Source: Bog-950 sp964493695 (lineage in GTDB: Bacteria; Bacteroidota; Bacteroidia; Chitinophagales; LD1). Taken from it: a stretch of DNA of 56,289 bases. A model generated the notes under the pieces. It did no database searches and was not told the DNA's origin. It was given only the letters and a program-made list of their open reading frames with translations. The translations under genes were made by a program, and so were the position numbers. The stretch is from positions 1 through 56,289 of the forward strand of contig CAZBPG010000016.1 in assembly GCA_964493695.1 (NCBI GenBank), given 5' to 3'. Below, in pieces: positions 43,295-51,549 of this stretch; the first letter of the stretch is position 1; each line of letters opens with the position of its first letter.

Positions 43295-44578
43295 CACAGC
43301 GGTGGTGCAATGCAGCGCCTGGTTTACGCCCTGGTTCACCAGGTGCGATACTTTTATGGGCTTTACGTTAAATCCGAAAAGGCGTATGGTATCATACGCC
43401 TGCCGGTAGTATTTTAAAACCACATCGGTAAGCAAAGTAACATTATCGCCCGCTCCAAAAAAGGTAGTTAAGTCTTCGTATCGCGGCAGGTAATAGCTCC
43501 GGTTGTTACCCACACATTCCACCAAAGCATTATTAAAAGTAAAAATACCCGTGCCAACCTTCACCAAAGGAATAGGCTGCACCACAAACCTGTCTTTAGC
43601 AAGGCAGTTAATTGCATCGTACATTTCTTTTAGATACAACTGCTGCGTTTTCATTTCATCATACGCTGGTGTGCCGGGTGTAAAGAACAGGTCTATAACC
43701 TCGTCTGGCATTTGCCCTAAAAAAAACAAATGTTTACCATCTCCGGTTTCACCGGCATAGTTCAAAAACAAATCGAGATGGTAAAACGAACTATTACCCG
43801 AGCAGGTGTCCTCCTCTTTACCTATAACATAAATAGCAGGCGGTGGTTCATCTTTGTAATACACATTAAGCAAGTGCTGCTTAAAATCTTCTATAGTGGG
43901 TATAGCCGAAGGGTCGGCCTTTAAAATATATCGCTTATACGACTTAAAACTGCTGATTCCTATAAACAAAAAACCGTTGCCGGCCATAAGGTCGCCATTT
44001 TTTATAAAAGGTTGGGGGGCAGGTTCTATTTTAAAGCCATGCTTTACCAGCAGCTGCTCAATAATATCTTTATGAGAGTCGCCCAAAGTAACCGTATGGG
44101 TGAGCGCATTTACTACCACCGGAATTACAAAATCGCCTATTGGGCTCAGCAGCATAACCGCATCTGTAGCTTTAAACCGTTCACCCGCCTCTCCCATAAA
44201 AGCAGCGGAGGGCGATGCCCCTCTCCACTCTAACTCAAAAATCAACCGGTCACCTGCCAACGCTTTGGGGCGTATGGTTTCCAGATAATTTAACCAATTG
44301 TTTTTGTAATCAGGATGATTGTCTTTCAGTAAGCTCTCAAACTCACTCTCTATAAGTTCTGCTTTAAACGCGCCTGCCCGCTGTTCCCGGTCAGCAGCCT
44401 TATATAACTTATACAAAGTGCTTTGATTAAACTCGTTGTTTGGGCAGAGCACAACAAACAACTGTTTGATGTGCTCTAAGTTTAACGCCAGTTCCAAAAC
44501 AGAGTCTAACGAAGAACCCAAACTTTCATATAACAGCGCATGGGTAATAGCACCCTGGCTACTGTTTATAAAACCCAT
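43280..44578 (-). CDS. Pentein-fold-like hypothetical protein (432 aa)
   Basis: Not securely named. The C-terminal half has features of the guanidine-modifying (pentein) superfamily that includes agmatine deiminase and arginine deiminase: YHLDLFLNYAG with a possible catalytic His (HLD), VKVGTGIFTFNNALVE, a YYLPRYEDL segment, and a terminal NQGVNQALHCTTAV, in the place of the usual catalytic Cys in G-x-hCh. The first 150 residues are extra. It is cytoplasmic (no signal). It lies 3 bp downstream of the 245-aa lipoprotein gene and is probably cotranscribed with it. Substrate unknown; the assignment is inference from motifs. Confidence 0.55.
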   Translation of the reverse strand: MGFINSSQGAITHALLYESLGSSLDSVLELALNLEHIKQLFVVLCPNNEFNQSTLYKLYKAADREQRAGAFKAELIESEFESLLKDNHPDYKNNWLNYLETIRPKALAGDRLIFELEWRGASPSAAFMGEAGERFKATDAVMLLSPIGDFVIPVVVNALTHTVTLGDSHKDIIEQLLVKHGFKIEPAPQPFIKNGDLMAGNGFLFIGISSFKSYKRYILKADPSAIPTIEDFKQHLLNVYYKDEPPPAIYVIGKEEDTCSGNSSFYHLDLFLNYAGETGDGKHLFFLGQMPDEVIDLFFTPGTPAYDEMKTQQLYLKEMYDAINCLAKDRFVVQPIPLVKVGTGIFTFNNALVECVGNNRSYYLPRYEDLTTFFGAGDNVTLLTDVVLKYYRQAYDTIRLFGFNVKPIKVSHLVNQGVNQALHCTTAVLKRG

Positions 44579-44581
44579 AAC

Positions 44582-45319
44582 CTAATGGGCTTTGTAACAG
44601 GCATCGGTAGGTGCAGCTATGTTACCTCCGCATTCCGGCAAAGAAGCAGGAGAATTGGAATAATGCAGAACAGTAAATGCATAATCGCTGGTTCTCGGTA
44701 TCTTCTGCATTACCACATGTATGCTCTTCGACATTGACTCGGAGGCATTATGGATGTTAAACACATGGTCGTTCAGTGCTGTTGAAGAACCATTTCGGTA
44801 ATCATCGGTACCAATAAAAATAACTTGAGCTGGCGAATCGCTGCTGTTGTCAATTTTTAATTTGAAATCGGTTTCGTGGCCGGTAAAGTTCAGGCAATAC
44901 CGCGGGCCGCTGCAAGGAGTGAGCGTGGCGGTAGAAGCCATATCCTTAAAATACCATTTGTTCTGCCCTATATTCTTCCATACCCTCCAGTTTCTTTTTT
45001 GCCCGGCAGGTATACATTGCACCTCGGTGCCGTTGTATTTAATTTTAATAAAAGGAGCGGTATCCTCTGCTGTTTTTACCACATCAAAAGTAATCTTGGA
45101 GGGGTCCGGGTTGCCGCCATTCGTAATATCCCAACTGCCGCCCGTGGAATTAAACGTGCAGGAGGTGGCAGCCAAAACTTCCAAGCCTTCAGAATCTCCC
45201 GTTGCCTGCTCTTGTACTGAATCAGCGGGATTAACTTCGGTGGTTTCTTTGGGTTTATTATTGCAGGCAGTTAACAGTAAAACAATAAGTACGGTAAACA
45301 GAAATGAAAACTTTTTCAT
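44582..45319 (-). CDS. Hypothetical lipoprotein (245 aa)
   Basis: A lipoprotein with signal MKKFSFLFTVLIVLLLTAC (Cys19) and a short acidic linker (PKETTEVNPADSVQEQ). The mature domain has paired Cys (TSCTFN, VQCIPAG, LTPCSGPRYCLNFTG, LPECGG, DACYKAH) and looks strand-rich. No family is recognised. A perfect TAnnTTTG match (TACGTTTG, 45349-45342 on the minus strand) lies just upstream of the start. The gene is followed 3 bp later by the pentein-like gene, so a shared operon is likely. Confidence 0.7.
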   Translation of the reverse strand: MKKFSFLFTVLIVLLLTACNNKPKETTEVNPADSVQEQATGDSEGLEVLAATSCTFNSTGGSWDITNGGNPDPSKITFDVVKTAEDTAPFIKIKYNGTEVQCIPAGQKRNWRVWKNIGQNKWYFKDMASTATLTPCSGPRYCLNFTGHETDFKLKIDNSSDSPAQVIFIGTDDYRNGSSTALNDHVFNIHNASESMSKSIHVVMQKIPRTSDYAFTVLHYSNSPASLPECGGNIAAPTDACYKAH

Positions 45320-45447
45320 AATGGTTGTGTTTTAGTTTAACCAAACGTAACAAGTGTACCTCATATAAAAAAATCTATCCGGCATTTTCCCCATTTTCGG
45401 GAGGGGTGCAGGTAATTATCAAATTGTCATATTATCACAGCGCAATT

Positions 45448-46278
45448 ATGGCAGTGCGCTACTTTCTTCACCTCTCTTACGATGGCACCAACTACTGCGG
45501 TTGGCAGGTGCAGGCCAATGCACCCAGCGTACAGCAGACCATTAATGAGGCCTTGCATAAACTGCTCGGTCAGCATATAGCCAGTATGGGTTGCGGCAGA
45601 ACCGACACCGGTGTACATGCAAAAGATTTTTACATGCACTTTGATGCAGAGAAAGAAATTGAAGACAAAAAAGATTTTCTCTTTCGTTTGAATTGTGTGC
45701 TTCCGCAAGACATTACCATCTTTAAAATTATTGACGTAGCCGAAAAAGCCCACACCCGCTTTGATGCAACAGAAAGAACATACGAGTATTACGTTCACTT
45801 CGATAAATCGTCTTTCGTTAAGCGATTCAGTTTTTATCAGGGCTTTTACCCTATTGACTGGGAGAAAGTTTTACCGGCTACCGAATTTCTGAAAAGTATA
45901 GAAGACTTCACTTCGCTCTGTTTACCCAGCGAAGACTTTAAAACCAACATCTGTTTGATTAAAGAGGCGAAGTGGGATGTTCTCCCTTCGCAGCATTTAA
46001 TCCTAAAGCCTTTCGATTTCCCGGATAGCAGTAAACCGCTCACCGCTTCGCATCAAATGCAGCATGGAGAAATGCTCCGGTTTACGGTTACTTCCAATCG
46101 CTTTCTCCGCGGTATGATTCGCAAAATTGTAGGCACCGTTCTGATGGTTGGCAAAAACAGAATTACCCTTGATGAATTCAGAGATAACGTGACCAACAAA
46201 AAAGATTTTCGTATTCATTACCTCGCACCGCCTAACGGGTTGTTTCTTTCCAAAGTGAGGTATCCCTATATTGATTGA
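45448..46278 (+). CDS. truA: tRNA pseudouridine(38-40) synthase TruA
   Basis: Isomerises uridines 38-40 of the tRNA anticodon arm. The 276-residue product begins at 45448 (MAVRYFLHLSYDGTNYCGWQVQ), the conserved first motif of TruA; the longer frame to 45325 adds an unrelated stretch. The catalytic Asp is in MGCGRTDTGVHAKDFYMHFD (about residue 56), and a later RTYEYYVHFDKSSF-like segment and MLRFTVTSNRFLRGMIRKIVG match the family. Its end overlaps the following ABC transporter gene by 8 bp, indicating coupling. Confidence 0.95.
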   Translation: MAVRYFLHLSYDGTNYCGWQVQANAPSVQQTINEALHKLLGQHIASMGCGRTDTGVHAKDFYMHFDAEKEIEDKKDFLFRLNCVLPQDITIFKIIDVAEKAHTRFDATERTYEYYVHFDKSSFVKRFSFYQGFYPIDWEKVLPATEFLKSIEDFTSLCLPSEDFKTNICLIKEAKWDVLPSQHLILKPFDFPDSSKPLTASHQMQHGEMLRFTVTSNRFLRGMIRKIVGTVLMVGKNRITLDEFRDNVTNKKDFRIHYLAPPNGLFLSKVRYPYID

Positions 46279-48097
46279 ACGAATTAGATTCGCACTTCGC
46301 ATGAAAGAGGAGAAGAAACCGTTTCTTGATTTTAATCTGCTGCAACGCATCATTCGCCTGGCAGACCCATACAAACTGGTGTTCTATTCCTCCATGCTTA
46401 TGTCGGTAGTGCTGGCCATTCTTTCTATCGGCCGGCCGTTGATTATCATCTATGCCACCGACCATTACATTACCGACAAATTCTTCGATTTCGAGAAACT
46501 AAAGCTGGCAACTATATGGATGATAGTGATACTGGTTGCCGAATCCCTTTTGCGTTATTTCTTCAACTACATTACTGCCTGGCTTGGTCAAAGCATTGTA
46601 AAAGATATGCGTGTACGGGTTTACGGCCACCTCATTCATTCCCGGTTGAAGTATTTCGACACCAATCCAATCGGCACTTCTACCACCCGCACCATTACCG
46701 ACATTGAAGCCATCAACGATACTTTCAGCGAAGGGCTCATCAGTATTGTGGCCGATATCCTCACCATCATCACCGTAGTAATTGCCATGTTTTTTGTAAA
46801 CTGGAAAGTGGCACTCTCCAGTTTAATTGTGTTGCCTTTGCTCCTTTGGTTTACCCGTTGGTTTCAGGAGGGAGTAAAGAAATCTTTTCAGGAAGAGCGC
46901 ACACAAATAGGACGTCTCAATGCATTTTTGCAGGAACGCATCACCGGTATGCGCATTATTCAGATTTTTGCCGTAGAAGAAAAAGAGAAAAAGAAATTCG
47001 AAGAGATAAACACTCAGCTGCGCGATGCCAATATTCGCGGCATTTGGTATTATTCACTGTTCTTCCCTGCCGTAGAGGTTTGTCTGGCAATTGCCATCGG
47101 CTGTATGGTGTGGATGGCCAGTCAGCAGATTTTAAACGGTGCAGCATTCAACCAGAATCCGCTTGATATAAAGGGCGTGGGAATTATCTCCGGCTTCCTG
47201 TTGCTTATCAATATGCTTTTCCGTCCGCTGCGGTTTATTGCAGATAAAGTAAACGTCATTCAGCGCGGTATTGTGGCGGCAGAACGGGTTTTCAAATTGT
47301 TAGATAAGGATGAAACCATTCCGAATAAGGGCACTTTCGTTCCTGCACACGTTAAAGGAAAAATTGCCTTCGAAAATGTTTCGTTTGCCTACAATGATGC
47401 CGTCTATGTTTTAAAAAACATTTCGTTTGACCTGAAAGCCGGAGAAACACTGGCTATAGTGGGGGCCACCGGTTCCGGTAAAACTTCCACTATCTCCATC
47501 CTCGGCAGGTTCTACGATATTCAGAAAGGAGCCATTAAAGTGGATGATGTTGATATACGCAATTACGAAATCTCTGCATTGCGCTCTAAGATGAGTGTGG
47601 TATTACAGGATGTTTTTCTTTTTGCGGGAAGTGTGTTCGAAAACATTACCCTTCGAAATGAAAACATTACCCGCGAAGAAGTTATTCATGCAGCGAAATT
47701 AGTTGGGGCGCATGATTTCATTAACCGGTTACCGGGGAGCTATGATTACATGGTGATGGAGCGCGGGGCAACGCTCTCTATGGGGCAGCGTCAGCTTATT
47801 TCGTTTGTGCGGGCGCTGGTTTTTAATCCAAGCATTTTAATTCTGGATGAAGCCACCTCAAGCATTGACAGTGAGAGCGAGTATTTAATTCAAAATGCCA
47901 TTGAAACTTTGGTGAAGGGAAGAACTTCAATTGTCATTGCGCACCGTCTTTCTACTATCCGCCATGCGCATAAAATTATGGTGCTCGATAAAAGCGAGCT
48001 GAAAGAATTCGGTACCCACGAAGAGTTGCTTGCCTTGAACGGCTACTACAAAAGATTGTACGATATGCAGTTTATGAAGAAGAAGATGGTTGCCTAA
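46271..48097 (+). CDS. ABC exporter, fused permease and ATPase (MsbA-like)
   Basis: A 608-residue half-transporter: six-helix transmembrane domain (residues about 25-330) followed by an ATPase domain. Motifs include Walker A GATGSGKTS (about 399-407), Q-loop VVLQDVFLF, signature LSMGQRQL, Walker B ILILDEATSS and H-loop IVIAHRLST. It should act as a homodimer exporting a lipid, peptide or drug; substrate cannot be told. Translation starts 8 bp inside truA; an alternative ATG at 46301 (MKEEKKPF) would avoid the overlap. Confidence 0.93.
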   Translation: MIERIRFALRMKEEKKPFLDFNLLQRIIRLADPYKLVFYSSMLMSVVLAILSIGRPLIIIYATDHYITDKFFDFEKLKLATIWMIVILVAESLLRYFFNYITAWLGQSIVKDMRVRVYGHLIHSRLKYFDTNPIGTSTTRTITDIEAINDTFSEGLISIVADILTIITVVIAMFFVNWKVALSSLIVLPLLLWFTRWFQEGVKKSFQEERTQIGRLNAFLQERITGMRIIQIFAVEEKEKKKFEEINTQLRDANIRGIWYYSLFFPAVEVCLAIAIGCMVWMASQQILNGAAFNQNPLDIKGVGIISGFLLLINMLFRPLRFIADKVNVIQRGIVAAERVFKLLDKDETIPNKGTFVPAHVKGKIAFENVSFAYNDAVYVLKNISFDLKAGETLAIVGATGSGKTSTISILGRFYDIQKGAIKVDDVDIRNYEISALRSKMSVVLQDVFLFAGSVFENITLRNENITREEVIHAAKLVGAHDFINRLPGSYDYMVMERGATLSMGQRQLISFVRALVFNPSILILDEATSSIDSESEYLIQNAIETLVKGRTSIVIAHRLSTIRHAHKIMVLDKSELKEFGTHEELLALNGYYKRLYDMQFMKKKMVA

Positions 48098-48104
48098 ATG
48101 CATT

Positions 48105-48191
48105 TGTCATGCCGGGGACGAGGCATCTTGTATTACTATACAAACAAAAGACAAGATTCCTCACTTCGTAAAACCTACGTTCGGAATGACA
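48105..48191. repeat. MITE-like element, copy B
   Basis: An 87-bp element with the same terminal TGTCAT and ATGACA ends as 32251-32347, in reverse orientation: its right end reads GTTCGGAATGACA, the complement of copy A's left end. Internal ATCTTGTATT is shared. It lies between the convergent ABC transporter and serC genes. Confidence 0.75.
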
Positions 48192-48194
48192 ACT

Positions 48195-49286
48195 CTATAA
48201 TGAGGCCTCAAATTCTTTTATCGCCTCCACCAACACATCCACTCCGCTCTCCGGCATGGCATTATAAATGGAAGCACGGAACCCTCCCACCGTACGGTGG
48301 CCTTCTATTCCCACTATTCCCTTCAGCTTAGCGTATTCAGCAAATTTCTTTTCCAGCGATTTGTCTTTCATGGTAAAGCAAACATTCATCACCGAGCGGT
48401 CTTCTTTGGCAACTGTTCCTACAAACAAACTGCTGCCATCAACAGCATCGTAAAGCTTTGTCGCTTTGCGGTTGTTCCGCTCTTCAATGGTTTTTATTCC
48501 TTCTTTCTTAATCCATTGCAAGGTGAGATACGAAACATACACTGCAAACACCGAAGGCGTGTTGAGCATGCTTTCCTTTTCAATATGCAGGCGGTAGTCC
48601 AGCATACGCGGAATTTTTCTGTCCACCTTGCCCAAAATATTTTTGTTCACCACTACAATAGTTACACCGGCTGCGCCAACGTTCTTTTGCCCTGCAGCAT
48701 AGATTAAATCAAATTGATTGTAATCAAGCTGACGCGAAAAAATATCGCTGCTCATATCAGCAATAAGCGGGTGGTAAGTAGAGATTGGCGAGCAGTCAGA
48801 AGGTTTCAACTGCGTTCCGTAAATAGTATTATTAGTGGTAACGTGTACATACTTGTATCTACCACTCGCTGCCTGCCATTCGCTACCCGCTATCTTAGGA
48901 ATGTAATTGTAGTTCTTCTCTTTCGATGAGCAGGCAATGTGAACCTTGCCGAACAGTTTTGCTTCTTCTATGGCACCATGTGCCCAGGTACCGGTATCAT
49001 AGTAAGAAGCCGTTTCATTTTCATTCAGCAAATTCATGGGCACCATGTGGAACTGCGACAGTCCGCCACCGTGCAAAAACAAAACTTCGCGCTCATCATT
49101 CAATTGCATCAGTTCGCGCACCAGTGCGCGGGCGTCTTCCATTATCTTAATAAACTCTTTGCTGCGGTGCGAAATTTCGAGAATGCTCAAGCCGGTTCCT
49201 GCAAAATCCTTTACTGCTTCCTGCGCCTGTTGCAATACCTCTTGCGGCAAAATAGCCGGACCCGCATAAAAATTTATTTTACTCAT
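48195..49286 (-). CDS. serC: Phosphoserine aminotransferase
   Basis: PLP enzyme making 3-phosphoserine in serine synthesis, and often used in pyridoxal phosphate synthesis. The 363-residue product has the family N-terminus (KINFYAGPAILPQEVLQQAQ), GTGLSILEISHRSKEF, LHGGGLSQFHMVPMN and the PLP lysine in LIYAAGQKNVGAAGVTIV (about residue 196), plus the C-terminal EGHRTVGGFRASIYNAM with conserved Arg residues for phosphate binding. serA is not adjacent. It is divergent from the DinB-like gene (55 bp). Confidence 0.96.
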   Translation of the reverse strand: MSKINFYAGPAILPQEVLQQAQEAVKDFAGTGLSILEISHRSKEFIKIMEDARALVRELMQLNDEREVLFLHGGGLSQFHMVPMNLLNENETASYYDTGTWAHGAIEEAKLFGKVHIACSSKEKNYNYIPKIAGSEWQAASGRYKYVHVTTNNTIYGTQLKPSDCSPISTYHPLIADMSSDIFSRQLDYNQFDLIYAAGQKNVGAAGVTIVVVNKNILGKVDRKIPRMLDYRLHIEKESMLNTPSVFAVYVSYLTLQWIKKEGIKTIEERNNRKATKLYDAVDGSSLFVGTVAKEDRSVMNVCFTMKDKSLEKKFAEYAKLKGIVGIEGHRTVGGFRASIYNAMPESGVDVLVEAIKEFEASL

Positions 49287-49341
49287 GAGGCAAACATAAA
49301 CATCGCAATATTATTTTTGGAAACATTTCAATCGCTGCCTT

Positions 49342-49812
49342 ATGAATACAGAAACGCTCCGCATTCAAAAACTATTGAAGAGAAACTGGGAAGGCCCGAT
49401 GTGGCACGGCAACACTATTAATGAAACGTTGAAGGATATTTCGTGGGAGAAAGCATTTAAAAAGCCGGACGGTTTTTCGCACAACATTTATGAATATGTA
49501 AAACACATGTGTTGCTGGCGTAAGTTTGTGCTGGAGTATCTGAAAGGAAATGATACTTACCCGGTGGAGATAAATTCAGAGACCGACTGGATAACAAAGT
49601 ATGAAGCCAATGAGTTAAGCTGGCTCGAAGCGTTAAACGAACTGGAAACAAGCCAGAACGAACTGGTGAATGCCTTCGGAAACTTTACAGATGATAGACT
49701 GGAAGAAAAAGTGCCGGGAAAGAAATTCAACTGGTATGTAATGATTCACGGTCTGGTGCATCACGATATTTACCACTCGGCACAGATTGCGATTCTGAAA
49801 AAACCCCTCTAA
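49342..49812 (+). CDS. DinB-like protein (156 aa)
   Basis: A small four-helix protein of the DinB/YfiT-like metalloenzyme fold. Characteristic His residues are HNIYEYVKHMCCWRKFV (helix 2) and HGLVHHDIYHSAQIAIL (C-terminal helix), expected metal ligands. Members include thiol-dependent transferases, but most have no known substrate. It is monocistronic; its 3' end meets the convergent atpH gene at a long two-way terminator. Confidence 0.85.
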   Translation: MNTETLRIQKLLKRNWEGPMWHGNTINETLKDISWEKAFKKPDGFSHNIYEYVKHMCCWRKFVLEYLKGNDTYPVEINSETDWITKYEANELSWLEALNELETSQNELVNAFGNFTDDRLEEKVPGKKFNWYVMIHGLVHHDIYHSAQIAILKKPL

Positions 49813-49847
49813 ATCTCCCCTAAAAGGGAGACTTAACAGCCAATACA

Positions 49848-49887
49848 AAATACAAAAGGCAACTCGCGAGAGTTGCCTTTTGTATTT
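49848..49887. terminator. Bidirectional terminator between dinB-like and atpH genes
   Basis: A perfect 18-bp stem (AAATACAAAAGGCAACTC / complement) closes on the loop GCGA, with A- and T-rich arms giving U-tracts in both directions. It is nested inside a longer imperfect inverted repeat (AAACCCCT...GGGAGACTT, 49799-49832, and AAGTCCCC...AGGGGTTT, 49889-49917). Confidence 0.9.
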
Positions 49888-49914
49888 CAAGTCCCCTTTA
49901 GGGGATTTAGGGGT

Positions 49915-50478
49915 TTAACTGTACTTCTTTATATAGCTATCGTCATCCACAATATTGCGGAAGCCGCCTAAGTTCCTGATAACGCTGCTGTCAATCATTT
50001 TGTCGCCATACTGCAGAATGAAACCGCCAATGATGCTTTCGTCAATTACTTCGCTCAGTTCTATTTCTCCCAGTTTTTCTTTTGCTTTTAATGCAGTCAG
50101 CATGCTTTGAATTAAACCGGCATCGAGCTTAACGGCTGAGGTAATGGTTACCGGTGTAATATTTTTGATAACGTTGTATTGCAGAATAAAACTCTCTACC
50201 ATCTCGTGGAAATGAGCCTCTCTTCCTTTCTTAATCATCAAAGTGAGGAAGCGGTAAAGAAGGTCAGAGATTTTTCCTTCAAACAGTTTCTTTACAATCG
50301 TCTGCTTTTTATCGGCAGGAATGATGGGGCTTCTGAACATCAGTTTCAGGTCGCGGCTGCTTTCGAAAATGCTGTCGATGCTTTTTATATCGGCAGAAAC
50401 TTCGGCCAGTTTGCCCTGCTCTCCGGCTAACTGAATAAGCGACTTTGCGTAACGCGATGCTATTCTGTGTGAACTCAT
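49915..50478 (-). CDS. atpH: F-type ATP synthase subunit delta
   Basis: Delta subunit of the F1 stalk (OSCP-like), linking F1 to the b subunits. The 187-residue product starts RIASRYAKSLIQLAGEQGKLAEV, the family hallmark, and ends with the C-terminal strand-rich domain (GGFILQYGDKMIDSSVIRNLGGF). It is the last gene of the cluster in this window; atpA and atpG, which usually follow, are absent and a convergent gene with a terminator comes instead. Confidence 0.95.
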   Translation of the reverse strand: MSSHRIASRYAKSLIQLAGEQGKLAEVSADIKSIDSIFESSRDLKLMFRSPIIPADKKQTIVKKLFEGKISDLLYRFLTLMIKKGREAHFHEMVESFILQYNVIKNITPVTITSAVKLDAGLIQSMLTALKAKEKLGEIELSEVIDESIIGGFILQYGDKMIDSSVIRNLGGFRNIVDDDSYIKKYS

Positions 50479-50561
50479 TTCTTTAGTGAATAGTTAGTAG
50501 CTAGTAGCGAGAGTAATAGCAGGAACTTGTATTGACTGCTACTGCAACTGCTTACTGCTGC

Positions 50562-51056
50562 TTAGTTTAAATTAGATTCTTTTGCCAATTTGTTTACATA
50601 CTCCACATGCTCGTTGCTGCTTTTCAGTTCCTTGCGTATTACCTTCTCAGCAATTTCCAACGCCATTGCACCCACTGTATTTTTTACTTCCACAATAGCT
50701 GCTTTTTTCTGAATTTCAATTTCACGGAAGGCCATTTGAATTTTTTCTTCGGCTTCTTTCTGTGTTCTGGCCATAATATCCGACTTCAGTTTTTCTGCTG
50801 CTTCGCGGGCATCGTGCAGAATCCGGTTTCTTTCTTCCTTAGCCTGATTCAAAAGCTCTTCGTTCTTGGCTACTAACTGGCTCATTTCCTGTCGTGCCTT
50901 GTTGGCTTCATTCAGCGAGTTTTCAATAGTTTGTTCCCGTTCTTTAATCATTGCCAGGATAGGTTTCCAGGCAAACTTGGCGAGTATGAAAACGAGAATG
51001 CTGAATGTAATGCACATCCAAAAAATAAGTCCAATAGCCGGTTTGATTAGTTCCAT
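50562..51056 (-). CDS. atpF: F-type ATP synthase subunit b
   Basis: Subunit b is the peripheral stator. The 164-residue product has one N-terminal membrane helix (LIFWMCITFSILVFILAKF) followed by a long charged coiled coil (SLNEANKARQEMSQLVAKNEELLNQAKEERNRIL). It is separated from atpE by 141 bp containing a terminator, and from atpH by 83 bp. Confidence 0.95.
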   Translation of the reverse strand: MELIKPAIGLIFWMCITFSILVFILAKFAWKPILAMIKEREQTIENSLNEANKARQEMSQLVAKNEELLNQAKEERNRILHDAREAAEKLKSDIMARTQKEAEEKIQMAFREIEIQKKAAIVEVKNTVGAMALEIAEKVIRKELKSSNEHVEYVNKLAKESNLN

Positions 51057-51144
51057 CTTTTCAGATTATAAATTATAGAAGTTTGATTTTAGATTTTAAA
51101 CCACCTTTACTTTTCTTCAGGTCGCCCATTGAGGGTAAGGAGCT

Positions 51145-51185
51145 AAAAAACCGGGCAACGCAGCCAACCGCTTTTGCTGCCCGGT
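51145..51185 (-). terminator. Intrinsic terminator between atpE and atpF
   Basis: On the minus strand the arms ACCGGGCA and TGCCCGGT (51185-51178 and 51157-51150) are followed by TTTTTT. The stem is perfect over 8 bp and lies 13-48 bp after the atpE stop. Partial termination would raise atpE over atpF message, matching the high c-ring copy number. Confidence 0.8.
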
Positions 51186-51197
51186 AATTTTTTTAGT

Positions 51198-51443
51198 TTA
51201 CTTAAATACTACAAGCAGACCTACTACCATTGCAAAGAAAGCCGCACCTTCTACAAGGGCTGCTGTCAAAATCATGCTGGCGCGGATGTCGTTAACGGCC
51301 TCGGGCTGACGAGCAATAGACTCAAGAGCGCCTTTTCCGATTTGTCCGATGCCTACACCTGCACCAAGGGCCGCAACGCCTGCACCTAAAGCTGCAATAC
51401 CGTATGCGTTTGAAATTGCTTCTAATAATACTGGATTAAACAT
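51198..51443 (-). CDS. atpE: F-type ATP synthase subunit c
   Basis: Subunit c forms the proton-driven rotor ring. The 81-residue product has two helices with a glycine-rich first one (AALGAGVAALGAGVGIGQIGKGALESIARQPE) and the essential carboxylate Glu in AALVEGAAFFAMVVGLLVVF. The residue after Glu is Gly, not Ser or Thr, so a sodium site is unlikely and proton coupling is inferred. Length and loop (ARQPE) are normal. Confidence 0.97.
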   Translation of the reverse strand: MFNPVLLEAISNAYGIAALGAGVAALGAGVGIGQIGKGALESIARQPEAVNDIRASMILTAALVEGAAFFAMVVGLLVVFK

Positions 51444-51549
51444 GTTGTTTTGTTTTAAAAAATGAAAAAATAAAGTTTATAATATCCTATCCGAAGTTTG
51501 ATGTCCGATGCAATTCATTCGTGTTTCGTATTTCGTGTTTCGTATTTTT

